Shown here: positions 24,856-33,771 of the stretch, piece by piece
Position numbering within the stretch: position 1 is the stretch's first letter
How the letters are laid out: every line of letters starts with the position of its first letter
Source: an uncultured Clostridium sp.
Lineage (GTDB): Bacteria; Bacillota_I; Bacilli_A; RF39; UBA660
Assembly (NCBI GenBank): GCA_946541575.1
Contig: CAMNJQ010000024.1
Span: 1-44,364, forward strand
Direction: 5' to 3'
DNA: 44,364 nucleotides
The notes under the pieces: model-generated
Told to the model about the DNA's origin: nothing
The model's database searches: none
What the model saw: only the letters and a program-made list of their open reading frames with translations
Program-made: the position numbers and the translations under genes

Positions 24856-25602
24856 CTATCTATTCTTAGTCCATACAAAAGCACTCTTACCAGCCTTACT
24901 ATATCCAATTATAGGGAATTGTCTACTAGCAACTGTATTAACAGTATCTTCCTTTGATTGAGCATCAGATGTTTTTCTAGTTATCTTAATACTACAAGAA
25001 AACTCAGATTTCTTATCTTTAACATATCCGTAAATTATATACTCTCCATCCTCTTTTATCTCAATTTTTTGTTCTTTGTTATAATTTACTCCTTCTACAT
25101 TAGTAAGACCATAATCTAAAGCATACTCGTTCTTTGATAAATCTTTACTAAATTTAACAACAACGTTTTCAGTAAAATTACCTTCTTCATCCATTTTACC
25201 AGTAGCTTCTAATGTACAATCATAAAATTTCGTAATATAAACTTCTACATCATAAACCTTTTTTTGTTCATCTGTTAATGCTGCCATTACTTTATCAGCA
25301 TATGCTCTTGTAGGTTCTAATTCTGTATTATCAGCAACTGTAACTATAACTTTAAAAATCTTTCCACTCAAATAAGGTTTAGTTACTTTTAAAACCTGTT
25401 CATCTTGCATAATACTATCTTCTATATTTTTAATTTGTTCTTCAGTTATAGGAAATTTTTCAATATCATCAAGTCTATCTCCATATACTGGTAATCCACT
25501 ACTACCAATAAATAATTTATATAAAAAGTAAGCAAATCCTACTACGATTATATATACTAAAATTACAAAAGATGACAACTTATGTTTTCTTATGTACCCC
25601 AT
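24856..25602 (-). CDS. Unknown membrane-anchored protein, first gene of the GGDEF operon
   Basis: A 248-residue protein with one membrane helix near the N-terminus (about 10-33) and an outside part. Residues 55-135 form a mixed alpha/beta region, and 140-215 look like an Ig-type beta sandwich with two Cys (DCTLEA and FSCSIK). I recognise no family. GAGGTG precedes the ATG, with TATAAT at 25623-25628. It ends 16 bases before the GGDEF sensor and may be its partner, which is inference from position. Confidence 0.78.
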   Translation of the reverse strand: MGYIRKHKLSSFVILVYIIVVGFAYFLYKLFIGSSGLPVYGDRLDDIEKFPITEEQIKNIEDSIMQDEQVLKVTKPYLSGKIFKVIVTVADNTELEPTRAYADKVMAALTDEQKKVYDVEVYITKFYDCTLEATGKMDEEGNFTENVVVKFSKDLSKNEYALDYGLTNVEGVNYNKEQKIEIKEDGEYIIYGYVKDKKSEFSCSIKITRKTSDAQSKEDTVNTVASRQFPIIGYSKAGKSAFVWTKNR

Positions 25603-25670
25603 TTTCTCACCTCGACTATTATATTATACAACAAAAGAAAAATATTTTGTATATAAAAAGCTTTATTTTA

Positions 25671-25701
25671 TTAAAAGAAAAACATCAATTAGATGTTTTC
25701 T
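25671..25701 (-). terminator. Terminator of gatCAB
   Basis: A hairpin with stem around AAAACATC / GATGTTTT (25679-25698, one bulge) just after gatB, followed on the minus strand by TCTTTT. Confidence 0.7.
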
Positions 25702-25711
25702 TTAAACTTTA

Positions 25712-27124
25712 TTATTTTTTTAAATATTCAAGCAATCTATCATTAACTATTTGAGGATTAGCATTGCCTTTTGTTTCTTTCATTATTTGCCCCATCAAAT
25801 ACTTGATTGCTCTTTCATTTCCATTTCGATAATCTTCTACACTTTGAGTATTATTATCAAGAACTGTTTTTATTATATCTAGTAGCTCATCTTCATTCAT
25901 TTCTTTTATATTATGACTTTTTAATATTTCATCAATTGAAGAATCTTCTTCCATTATATCTTCAATTATATCTTTAAATATTTTACTATTTATCTTTCCT
26001 TTATCAAGATAATTAACTACATCAATAAACTTTTCATCACTACATTTTGTATCCGCAAGAACCATTTCATTTTTATTTAAATATGCAGCAATGTCACCTA
26101 ATAAAAGATTACTTGCTATTACAAGATTTATTTTACCGATATACTTATTTAAATAATCAGAAATAGCTCTATTTTGAATTATTTTTTCAATATTAATATC
26201 ACTTATGCCAGCTTTTCTATAAGCATCTCTTCTATCTTCAGCAGACATAGGTAAGCCATCTTTAGTTTCTTTTATATATTCATCTGTTAAATCCACAAAA
26301 GGAATATCTGGTTCAGGAAAATATCTATAATCATTTCCAGTTTCTTTTACTCTCATTAAAATAGTAGACATAGTTTTATCATCAAATCTTCTAGTTTGTT
26401 CTTTGAATGTTTCACCTTTTTCATAAAGTGCTATTTGTCTTTGTTCTTCATATTTAATAGCTACTCCAACATTTGATATAGATCCAATATTTTTCACTTC
26501 TACTTTAGTATTTAACTTATCTGTTTTACTAACTGAGACATTACAATCACATCTCATACTTCCTTCTTCTATCTTACAATCTGAAACATCTGCATATAAA
26601 AGTAATTCTCTTAATTTCTCTAAATATTTTACAGCCTCTTCTGCACTATTCATATCTGCTTCTGTTACTATTTCAACAAGAGGAACTCCTGCTCTATTAT
26701 AATCAAGTAAAGAATTCTTTTCACTATGAATACTTTTACAAGTATCCTCTTCTATATGAATATCATGAATTCTAATTTTTTTCTTCCCATCATTTGTATC
26801 AATTTCTACATATCCATTTACACCTATAGGAGTTCTATTTTGAGTAATTTGATAATTCTTTGGATTATCCGGATAAAAATAGTTTTTTCTATCAAAATGC
26901 ATATGCTTATTAATCTCACAATTTAATACTAAAGCAGCACGAAGTCCTAAACGTATTACTTCTTCATTTAAAGTTGGAAGAGTTCCAGGATAACCTAAGT
27001 CAACTACATTAGTGCATGTATTTGCCATTTTTCCATAATGATTTGCACTATTAGAAAATATTTTAGTTTTAGTCTTTAATTCAGCATGTACTTCAATTCC
27101 TACAGTTGTTTTATAATTATTCAT
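25712..27124 (-). CDS. gatB: Asp/Glu-tRNA amidotransferase subunit B
   Basis: GatB phosphorylates mischarged Glu-tRNA(Gln)/Asp-tRNA(Asn) and holds the tRNA while GatA supplies ammonia. The 470-residue protein has TTVGIEVHAELKTKTKIFS, the MHFDRKNYFYPDNPKNYQIT catalytic signature, EDTCKS, DYNRAGVPLVEIVTE and the helical YqeY-like tail. A GTG three codons upstream lies inside the AGAGGTG site; the ATG at 27124 is correctly spaced and overlaps the gatA end by eight bases (ATGAATAA). Confidence 0.98.
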   Translation of the reverse strand: MNNYKTTVGIEVHAELKTKTKIFSNSANHYGKMANTCTNVVDLGYPGTLPTLNEEVIRLGLRAALVLNCEINKHMHFDRKNYFYPDNPKNYQITQNRTPIGVNGYVEIDTNDGKKKIRIHDIHIEEDTCKSIHSEKNSLLDYNRAGVPLVEIVTEADMNSAEEAVKYLEKLRELLLYADVSDCKIEEGSMRCDCNVSVSKTDKLNTKVEVKNIGSISNVGVAIKYEEQRQIALYEKGETFKEQTRRFDDKTMSTILMRVKETGNDYRYFPEPDIPFVDLTDEYIKETKDGLPMSAEDRRDAYRKAGISDINIEKIIQNRAISDYLNKYIGKINLVIASNLLLGDIAAYLNKNEMVLADTKCSDEKFIDVVNYLDKGKINSKIFKDIIEDIMEEDSSIDEILKSHNIKEMNEDELLDIIKTVLDNNTQSVEDYRNGNERAIKYLMGQIMKETKGNANPQIVNDRLLEYLKK

Positions 27125-28574
27125 TTTTATCACCTCTTGGATCTAAATCTAGTTTTAATTTTTTTTCAACAAAAGATGCAAATTGATACATTTTTGCTTC
27201 TTCAAAACTATTTCCAATTATATGTAATCCGATTGGTAATTTATCTTTAGAAAATCCCATTGGAATACTCATTCCAGGAAGTCCAGCCATATTTACTGGT
27301 ATTACTAAAATATCATCCATAAATGATTTTGATGGATCTGCTGATTCAATAGAAATATCGTATGCAGAATCAGTTGTAGTAGGTCCTAAAATCAAATCAT
27401 ACTTTTCAAATGCTTTTTTAAAACTTTTTCTAATATCATCTCTTATACTCATAGCCTTATCATAATAAACCTTAGCATTTTCTCCACTAAGAATATATGA
27501 CCCAACCATTATTCTTCTTTTAACCTCATCACCAAATCCAATTTGTCTTGTTTTAGTATATAATTCTTCTAAATTTTTAGGGTTTTCATAAGAATAACCA
27601 TATTTTACTCCATCAAATCTAGCCAAATTTCCACTTGCTTCTCCCATAGCAATTATTTGATATAAAGTTACTGCGTTTTCTATGTAATCTATATCAATAT
27701 AATCTACTGAACAGCCGTTTTTCTTTAATAAATCTAAAACTTTATTAAATTGATTTAAAACATCATCTGACACGATATTTGAAACAAAATAGTTAGGAAC
27801 TGCAATCTTCATTCCTTTTATATTTTTACCAATTAATCTTGTAAAGTCTTCACTCTCACAATTTACACTTGTTAAATCTTTATCATCTTTTCCAACAAGA
27901 ATATTCAAAAGTTCTGCATTTTCTTCTACATTCCTAGTCATAGGGCCAATTTGATCCATACTTGATGCAAATGCAACTAAACCATATCTAGAAATTCTTC
28001 CATAAGTTGGTTTCATACCAACAATTCCACAATGTGATGCTGGTTGTCTTATTGATCCTCCAGTATCACTCCCCAATGCAAGCGGAACTAATCTTGCAGA
28101 AACGCATGAAGCACTACCTCCACTTGATCCACCAGTTATTTTTTCTTTATTCCATGGATTATGAGGAGCACCATAATAACTTGTCTTAGAACAAGATCCC
28201 ATTGCAAACTCATCCATATTTGTTTTTCCAATAATAATCATATGTCTTTCATTTATTTTATCAACTACAGTAGCATTATAAATAGGAACAAAATTATCTA
28301 ATATTCTTGATGCACATGTAGTTCTTAAATCTTCTGTACAAATATTATCTTTAACAGCAATAGGAATTCCAAAAAACAAATTATCTACTTCCATATTTTC
28401 GAGTTCTTCTGCTTTTTTTAATGCATTTTCTTTATTTAATGTTATAAAAGCATTTAAGTCATTATTTACTTCGATTCTATCAAAAGCTTCTAAAACTAAA
28501 TCTTTAGGTTTAATTTTTTTACTTTTCAATAATTCATTTATTTCCTTTATACTCAAATCTAAATATTTACTCAT
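27117..28574 (-). CDS. gatA: Asp/Glu-tRNA amidotransferase subunit A
   Basis: The glutaminase subunit of GatCAB. The 485-residue amidase has the Lys-cisSer-Ser triad: Lys in IPIAVKDNI, Ser in TGGSSGGSAS and the catalytic Ser in GSDTGGSIRQPA, followed by the AGLPGMSIPMGFS segment. Length is normal. GGTGATGTTAA inside the end of gatC leads to the ATG, overlapping gatC by eight bases. Presence of GatCAB implies that Gln-tRNA and/or Asn-tRNA is made by transamidation. Confidence 0.98.
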   Translation of the reverse strand: MSKYLDLSIKEINELLKSKKIKPKDLVLEAFDRIEVNNDLNAFITLNKENALKKAEELENMEVDNLFFGIPIAVKDNICTEDLRTTCASRILDNFVPIYNATVVDKINERHMIIIGKTNMDEFAMGSCSKTSYYGAPHNPWNKEKITGGSSGGSASCVSARLVPLALGSDTGGSIRQPASHCGIVGMKPTYGRISRYGLVAFASSMDQIGPMTRNVEENAELLNILVGKDDKDLTSVNCESEDFTRLIGKNIKGMKIAVPNYFVSNIVSDDVLNQFNKVLDLLKKNGCSVDYIDIDYIENAVTLYQIIAMGEASGNLARFDGVKYGYSYENPKNLEELYTKTRQIGFGDEVKRRIMVGSYILSGENAKVYYDKAMSIRDDIRKSFKKAFEKYDLILGPTTTDSAYDISIESADPSKSFMDDILVIPVNMAGLPGMSIPMGFSKDKLPIGLHIIGNSFEEAKMYQFASFVEKKLKLDLDPRGDKNE

Positions 28575-28860
28575 TTAACATCACCGGTACTTCCACAAAA
28601 TTTCCTGTCGAATGAGGAACATTTTTCATAACTTTTTTATAATCTAACATTTTACCTTCCTCATCTTTTCTCAAAACAGTATTATGTTCTACTGGAGTAA
28701 TTAATATCTCTTCATCATAATCTTTAACAGATTTAATCTTATCAATATCATCCATTAACTTTTTTAGTTGAACTCTAAACTTTTCTATTTCTTCTTCATC
28801 AAGATTTATTCTAGCAAGATGTGCAACATGTAATACTTCTTCACGTGATAATTTTTCCAT
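28567..28860 (-). CDS. gatC: Asp/Glu-tRNA amidotransferase subunit C
   Basis: The 97-residue GatC belts GatA and GatB together. Recognised by VLHVAHLARINLDEEEIEKF at the N-terminus and VEHNTVLRKDE followed by a C-terminal NVPHSTGNFVEVP. GGAGTG precedes the ATG, with an extended -10 promoter upstream. It is the first gene of gatCAB. Confidence 0.96.
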   Translation of the reverse strand: MEKLSREEVLHVAHLARINLDEEEIEKFRVQLKKLMDDIDKIKSVKDYDEEILITPVEHNTVLRKDEEGKMLDYKKVMKNVPHSTGNFVEVPVMLNE

Positions 28861-28886
28861 AGTATCACTCCTTTTTTCATTACACT

Positions 28887-28895
28887 ATTATAGCA
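28887..28895 (-). promoter_or_regulatory. Extended -10 promoter of gatCAB
   Basis: TGCTATAAT on the minus strand, 27 bases before the gatC start; no good -35. Confidence 0.6.
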
Positions 28896-28942
28896 TATTT
28901 GAATCAAAGATAAAGAATTTATTAGTCTTTTAATAAAAAGAG

Positions 28943-28971
28943 TAGAAAAAAAAGAATACAACCATTATAAT
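28943..28971 (+). promoter_or_regulatory. Promoter of the transglutaminase pair
   Basis: TAGAAA (28943-28948), 17 bases, TATAAT (28966-28971). Confidence 0.55.
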
Positions 28972-28997
28972 TATTTTATAAAGTAGTGGTGGCCATT

Positions 28998-29561
28998 ATG
29001 AGATTAAAAGAATTTATTATTTTTATTATAATATTTACTATTATCTATTTTTTATCGTTTGCTATTTATGATTACTTTCAAAACAAAAAAGACATCAAAA
29101 AAGCATCTTCAAATAAAGAGGAATTAATAAACAGTAATAGTTATAAAAAATTTGCAAGCTTTTATCAAATAACTTCAAATATCGAAGAACAAGTCTTAAA
29201 AAATATCGCAACAACTATACAAAATAATTATTATATCAACCTATCAAGTTTTTCTAATGAATGGAATATAACCGTTAACGAATTAATTATAGTAATTCTA
29301 TTTCTTGAATATATTGGAATAATTAAAAAAAGAGGAATATCTTATGACAGCAACAGTACTTTTCCTCTAAATGATAATGATGAGAGTTTAATAGTTAAAT
29401 ATTCACTTTATTTTTCTAATAAAATGGAATTCAATGAAATAATTAGAAATGCAGGTTTTAACTCCACAAAAGAATTAGAATATCTTTATTCAAAATTTTT
29501 ACTTCCAGGAATAATTATAGACAATAATTCTATTTATTACGTAGGTGATTTAAATGAATAA
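28998..29561 (+). CDS. Unknown membrane protein paired with a transglutaminase-like protein
   Basis: A 187-residue protein with one N-terminal membrane helix (about 5-27), a Lys/Asn-rich linker and a soluble part facing the cytoplasm or exterior, undecided. Residues 55-110 are helical and end in EWNITVNELIIVILFLEYIGIIKK, which has the look of a winged-helix fold but lacks a recognised family. Two GTG codons upstream are in frame but form the GTGGTGG ribosome site; the ATG at 28998 is preferred. It overlaps the next gene by eight bases. Confidence 0.75.
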   Translation: MRLKEFIIFIIIFTIIYFLSFAIYDYFQNKKDIKKASSNKEELINSNSYKKFASFYQITSNIEEQVLKNIATTIQNNYYINLSSFSNEWNITVNELIIVILFLEYIGIIKKRGISYDSNSTFPLNDNDESLIVKYSLYFSNKMEFNEIIRNAGFNSTKELEYLYSKFLLPGIIIDNNSIYYVGDLNE

Positions 29562-30429
29562 AAAAAGAATAATAATTTACGTTTTATTGATAATAATATT
29601 TACATTATATAATTTCTATTTTAGACCAGTAGAAGGAAATGTACTTGTTACAAAAGAATACAAAAATAGTGATTCATACATAAATAACTTATATATGAGT
29701 GATGAATACTTCAAAAAAAATATATTAAATAAGGATTATTATTATATATATGATAAACTCATTGAAGCTAGTCTTGATGACGAATACAATATAAGCATTA
29801 AATGTAACGAAAGTATTAATGAATGTAAAAAGAATTTTATAAATAGTTATTATGCTTTATATTTAGATCACCCAGAACTTATCAGTTTTGTAGGTATTAA
29901 TGCATATAGAGTAGAAAATGGATATATATCATATCAAAATTATGGCAATTTAAGTAAAATAAAATACTTTTTTGGAATAAGAAGAATAGAACGAGAAATC
30001 GATATAATAAAAAAAGAAACAAAAAATATGACCGACAAAGAAAAAATAATTTACGTTTATGATTATGTAGCATCACACCAATACGATAGACTATTTACAT
30101 TTACTAAATCTAATCAATCAGCTTATAGCTTTTTCACAGGAGGAAACTCAGTTTGTGCAGGATTTGCAAAAGCATCACAATTGATATTTCAAAACATAGG
30201 AATTAAATCATATTTAGTTTTATCAAGCACTCACATGTGGAATTATGTAGAATATGAAGGCAAATATTATGTATTTGATGCAACAATGGGAGCCAGTCTA
30301 AAAAACAAAGACAATGTTCATTTCTATGATGGATTAGGTGAAACAACAATAGATTCAGCTACAGGCCTATTCACAAATTTATATCCTGAAATAGAACAAA
30401 CAAAATTAAAAGATATATTTAAATTATAA
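29554..30429 (+). CDS. Membrane-anchored transglutaminase-like protein
   Basis: A 291-residue protein with an N-terminal membrane helix (about 5-22) and a transglutaminase-like domain in its second half. The catalytic triad is visible: Cys in GGNSVCAGFAKASQL, His in SSTHMWNYVEYEGKYY, Asp in VFDATMG. Bacterial members are often cysteine proteases or crosslinkers acting at the cell surface; the substrate is unknown. GTAGGTGATT inside the end of the preceding gene serves as ribosome site. It ends at a bidirectional terminator. Confidence 0.9.
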   Translation: MNKKRIIIYVLLIIIFTLYNFYFRPVEGNVLVTKEYKNSDSYINNLYMSDEYFKKNILNKDYYYIYDKLIEASLDDEYNISIKCNESINECKKNFINSYYALYLDHPELISFVGINAYRVENGYISYQNYGNLSKIKYFFGIRRIEREIDIIKKETKNMTDKEKIIYVYDYVASHQYDRLFTFTKSNQSAYSFFTGGNSVCAGFAKASQLIFQNIGIKSYLVLSSTHMWNYVEYEGKYYVFDATMGASLKNKDNVHFYDGLGETTIDSATGLFTNLYPEIEQTKLKDIFKL

Positions 30430-30458
30430 AATGAGATTGAAATCAATCTCATTTTTTT
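30428..30458. terminator. Bidirectional terminator
   Basis: ATGAGATTGA (30431-30440) pairs perfectly with 30443-30452, followed by seven T; it ends the transglutaminase gene and, in the other direction, the lipoprotein pair. Confidence 0.88.
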
Positions 30459-30921
30459 ATTCACATTTAAAACCTTTTTCTTTAAGTATTTCTTTAGCTT
30501 TCTCTTTAGATGTCTTTGTAGTTACATAAAATATATTGTTATCTTTTTTTAATTCTTCTTTATTTACCTCTGAAGTAATCTTTAAACTATTTTTAGTCTC
30601 TTCGGTAATTTTACAATTTGAAAAAGCATCATTGTTTTTACACATTTCATAATCGCTTTTAGCATTATTCATACATTCTTCTAAATTATTTCCACACCCA
30701 AGTACCGATAAATCTTCTACTTTACTAAAATCAACTACTTCTTCGATTAAAATAGAATCAATCTCTTCCCAATCACTATCATAATTAATAGTATAGCTAC
30801 TTTTAACAGCCCCTTGACCAGTTTCCATTGAACAAACTAATTTATTATCATTTTTCCCACAACCGCTTAAGATTGTAAGTGGTATTAGTAATAAACAAGA
30901 TTTTATAACTTTATTTTTCAT
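30457..30921 (-). CDS. Cys-containing lipoprotein, paralog family member 2
   Basis: A 154-residue lipoprotein: signal peptide with lipobox ILSGC, then KLVCSMETGQG, Cys residues at LGCGNNLEECMNNAKSD and SNCKITEE, and the end KEKAKEILKEKGFKCE. The layout repeats in the gene just upstream and in 13528-13974. The frame opens at a GTG six codons earlier, but GGGAG lies within that stretch, so the ATG at 30921 is chosen. It starts 21 bases after its paralog, a tandem duplication in one transcript. Function unknown. Confidence 0.82.
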   Translation of the reverse strand: MKNKVIKSCLLLIPLTILSGCGKNDNKLVCSMETGQGAVKSSYTINYDSDWEEIDSILIEEVVDFSKVEDLSVLGCGNNLEECMNNAKSDYEMCKNNDAFSNCKITEETKNSLKITSEVNKEELKKDNNIFYVTTKTSKEKAKEILKEKGFKCE

Positions 30922-30942
30922 ACAAATATCAACTCCCACAAA

Positions 30943-31410
30943 TTATTCACAAGAAATATCTTCGTCTCGTTCTTCCATAATCTTTTTCATTTCGTCTTTA
31001 GCAGTTTTTGCATTTAAATCTTCCAAGTAATTTGGAATTCTATCCGGTATTACTCTTGCAGTAAAAGTAAAGCCTGATTTAGATTTTTTAGATATTCTAC
31101 AATTTTCAATATTTGAGTCATCATTATTACAACTATTTTCAGAATCTTTAATCAATTTTTCAAGACATTCTTCATCAGTATAATCAGAATCACAACCTAG
31201 ATTATTCTTTTTATCACTCCTAATTTTAATAACTGCTTTAATATCAATTCCAATTATTTCTGTCTTTTCAGAGTTATACTTAAAACTAACAGTATGAGTA
31301 TATGAATCATACATAGTCTTAGTACAAGACAATACCTTATCACTTTTTCCACAAGCAGTAATAAGCGGAATCAGCATAAACACAAATAATAACAAAATTT
31401 TATCTTTCAT
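30943..31410 (-). CDS. Cys-containing lipoprotein, paralog family member 3
   Basis: A 155-residue lipoprotein: signal peptide with lipobox LITAC, then KVLSCTKTMYD, LGCDSDYTDEECLEKLIKDSE, NCRISKKS and the end EERDEDISCE. The Cys positions line up with those of the gene downstream (LGC, EEC, NC, final C). The open frame begins 20 codons earlier, but GAGGTATATAGTT leads to the ATG at 31410. A TATAAT at 31430-31435 is its likely -10. Function unknown. Confidence 0.82.
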   Translation of the reverse strand: MKDKILLLFVFMLIPLITACGKSDKVLSCTKTMYDSYTHTVSFKYNSEKTEIIGIDIKAVIKIRSDKKNNLGCDSDYTDEECLEKLIKDSENSCNNDDSNIENCRISKKSKSGFTFTARVIPDRIPNYLEDLNAKTAKDEMKKIMEERDEDISCE

Positions 31411-31509
31411 AACTATATACCTCACTTTAATTATATAACGATAATCATAATTAATAAAATAAAAATTCACATTTTTTTACATTATTTTCAAAAAAATAAA
31501 ACATATTTA

Positions 31510-31538
31510 TTGATAAATTTAATTTTGTGTTTTATATT
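31510..31538 (+). promoter_or_regulatory. Sigma-A promoter of the dehydrogenase gene
   Basis: TTGATA (31510-31515), 17 bases, TATATT (31533-31538), 20 bases before the start codon. Confidence 0.7.
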
Positions 31539-31558
31539 TTAGTTAAATAGGAGGAGAT

Positions 31559-32644
31559 ATGAACAGAAAGATAAGAGTTGTGCAATATGGTGTTGGTAAG
31601 ATGAGTTTATACACCATGCGCTATGCCCTAGAAAAAGGTTGTGAAATAGTAGGAGCAATTGATATTAATCCAGAAATAATTGGAAAAGATTTATCTATTA
31701 TTTTAGGAGGAAATGCAACTGGAGTACTAGTAACATCTGTAAATGATGCTGAAAAGATGTTAAAAGAAGTTAAACCAGATATATGTATCATTACTACTAT
31801 GAGTTTATTTAATGATATTTACCAATCTTTAGAGGTATGCGCAAAATTAGGAATTAACGCAATTACTACTTGTGAAGAGGCATTCTTCCCTATCAATTCA
31901 AATCCAGTTTCTACTAAAGCAATTAATGCCATTGCTCGAGAAACAGGGTGTACAATTACAGGTAGCGGATATCAAGACGTGTATTGGGGAGAATTAATTT
32001 CTTCAATCGCCGCTTCAACGCAAAGAATTACTAAAATAAAAGGTAGTTCAAGCTATAACGTTGAAGAATATGGTATTGCACTAGCAGAAGCCCATGGAGC
32101 TGGGCTTACACTTGACGAATTCGAAGAAAAGATTGCTAAGGCTGATGAAATGTCTGATGAAGAAAGACAAGAGATTATCAATCGCTGCGAATTTGCACCT
32201 TCTTACATGTGGAGTGTTAATGGCTGGCTAGCTGAAAAATTAGGCCTAACAGTTATTAGCCAAACACAAAAATGTGTTCCACAAACACACAGTGAAGATT
32301 TAGAGTCAAGTACATTAGGTATGACAATTCCAAAGGGAAATGCAACTGGAATGAGTGCGGTCGTTACTACTCAAACAGAAGAAGGAATTACAATTGAATC
32401 TGAATGCATTGGTAAAGTATATTCAAAAGATGATTATGATAAAAACGAATGGACTGTTTATGGAGAGCCAGATACAACAATAGTTGTAAATAGGCCTTCA
32501 ACTGTAGAGTTAACATGTGCTACTATAGTTAATAGAATACCAGATGTTATAAATGCCGAACCTGGTTATATTACAACAGACCAAATCGGTGAACCAATGT
32601 TTAAAGTTAAACCTTTGAATGAATATGTTACAAAGGCAGAATAA
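31559..32644 (+). CDS. 2,4-diaminopentanoate-dehydrogenase-like oxidoreductase
   Basis: A 361-residue NAD(P)-dependent enzyme related to dihydrodipicolinate reductase. The N-terminal Rossmann fold shows VVQYGVGKMSLYTMRYALEK, GAIDINPEIIGKDL and EVKPDICIITT, followed by the C-terminal domain type of 2,4-diaminopentanoate dehydrogenase, an ornithine-fermentation enzyme. None of the other genes of that pathway are near, so its real substrate is uncertain. The ribosome site GGAGGAG is strong. Base composition is somewhat richer in G+C than its direct neighbours (20 to 25 G+C in several 60-base lines), which may mean transfer or simply strong expression. Confidence 0.82.
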   Translation: MNRKIRVVQYGVGKMSLYTMRYALEKGCEIVGAIDINPEIIGKDLSIILGGNATGVLVTSVNDAEKMLKEVKPDICIITTMSLFNDIYQSLEVCAKLGINAITTCEEAFFPINSNPVSTKAINAIARETGCTITGSGYQDVYWGELISSIAASTQRITKIKGSSSYNVEEYGIALAEAHGAGLTLDEFEEKIAKADEMSDEERQEIINRCEFAPSYMWSVNGWLAEKLGLTVISQTQKCVPQTHSEDLESSTLGMTIPKGNATGMSAVVTTQTEEGITIESECIGKVYSKDDYDKNEWTVYGEPDTTIVVNRPSTVELTCATIVNRIPDVINAEPGYITTDQIGEPMFKVKPLNEYVTKAE

Positions 32645-32675
32645 AAAGAATGCTCTGGGCGAACATTCTTTTTTA
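32643..32675. terminator. Bidirectional terminator
   Basis: AAAAGAATG (32644-32652) pairs with CATTCTTTT (32664-32672) around a relatively G+C-rich loop; it overlaps the stop codons of both convergent genes. Confidence 0.85.
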
Positions 32676-33716
32676 TTTCCTTAAAACTTTTACTTGTGTT
32701 ATTTCTGATTTATCAACTGGAATATTAAAAAACTTATTTATTCCTCCACTGACAACGATAGGAGTCATATTTTTTCCTTGAATTAAAGCCCATGCTTTTT
32801 CACTATCTATCTCTTCTGAACTATCATCAATAACTTTATAAAAAAGGCCATCTAATAATTGAATAATTCTTTCCTTTCCATCACCTATAAATATTGTTCC
32901 CCTACACATATCAGTTTTTTTATAAATCCAAGGCCTAAAAAAAGTTGTATTCCCTTCAATATTTTTTTCTTTTGTCATTTCCCAATATCCATAATCTAAG
33001 TATTTAGAAGGATTATTTAAAATCATATTTGATTTAACATATCCATTATGAAGATGGCCACTTCCTACCATATCAAATCTCTTTAAAAAATGAGCTAATA
33101 ATTCTAATTCTATTCTTTGTGAATCAGTAAGTTTAAGTTCACTTTGATATGCAATAGAAAGTGCTTGTCTAATCACTTTAGGATTATGACTAAGTAAAAT
33201 ATTATATAAAGAATCATTTTCTTTAGGAATCATTAAACCATTTTTTGCATCTTCTAAAAATTCAACTAAAGCATGACCACTATCTTGAGAACTTGGGGCA
33301 AAAGCGCTATGTCTCGGATGAAATTCTGTAATTCTTGTATCACCTAAAATAACAGAATCATTAAATAATGGAAATACCATACCAGATCCTACCTTTTCTA
33401 AGCTCTTATATGAAGATTCAAATTCACTAGAACATCCAAATAAATCATGATTTCCTAAACTAAGAACTACAGGACTAATTTCTGATATTTCACTTAAAAA
33501 TCTTTTTAAATATTCAAAACTTTTATTTCCAAAAGAATATTTATTTCCGCTTAAAATGTCACCAGCAACTAAAATCATATCAGGATTCAACAAAGAAATA
33601 TTTTGAGGTAAATTTGTCTTTCTTTTTCCAGGATAATCATGTAAGTCAGATATTAATACAATATTTTTATTAACTTTCTCATTTAGTAAAGTATAATTAA
33701 CAACCAAATTTTCCAT
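32673..33716 (-). CDS. Calcineurin-like metallophosphoesterase
   Basis: A 347-residue soluble phosphoesterase with LISDLHDYPG, VAGDIL, SLGNHDLFG, LSHNPK and GSGHLHNGY, the full metal-binding set of the calcineurin fold. It has no signal peptide or membrane segment, unlike the membrane-anchored enzyme at 14007-15113. The C-terminal 100 residues are extra and of unknown role. The open frame runs 24 codons further upstream into the YetF gene, but AGAGGGG marks the ATG at 33716. Substrate unknown. Confidence 0.88.
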   Translation of the reverse strand: MENLVVNYTLLNEKVNKNIVLISDLHDYPGKRKTNLPQNISLLNPDMILVAGDILSGNKYSFGNKSFEYLKRFLSEISEISPVVLSLGNHDLFGCSSEFESSYKSLEKVGSGMVFPLFNDSVILGDTRITEFHPRHSAFAPSSQDSGHALVEFLEDAKNGLMIPKENDSLYNILLSHNPKVIRQALSIAYQSELKLTDSQRIELELLAHFLKRFDMVGSGHLHNGYVKSNMILNNPSKYLDYGYWEMTKEKNIEGNTTFFRPWIYKKTDMCRGTIFIGDGKERIIQLLDGLFYKVIDDSSEEIDSEKAWALIQGKNMTPIVVSGGINKFFNIPVDKSEITQVKVLRK

Positions 33717-33771
33717 ACAATCCCCTCTTTTATAGCCGTATATTATACCACAAAATAAGGTAAATTTCAAA

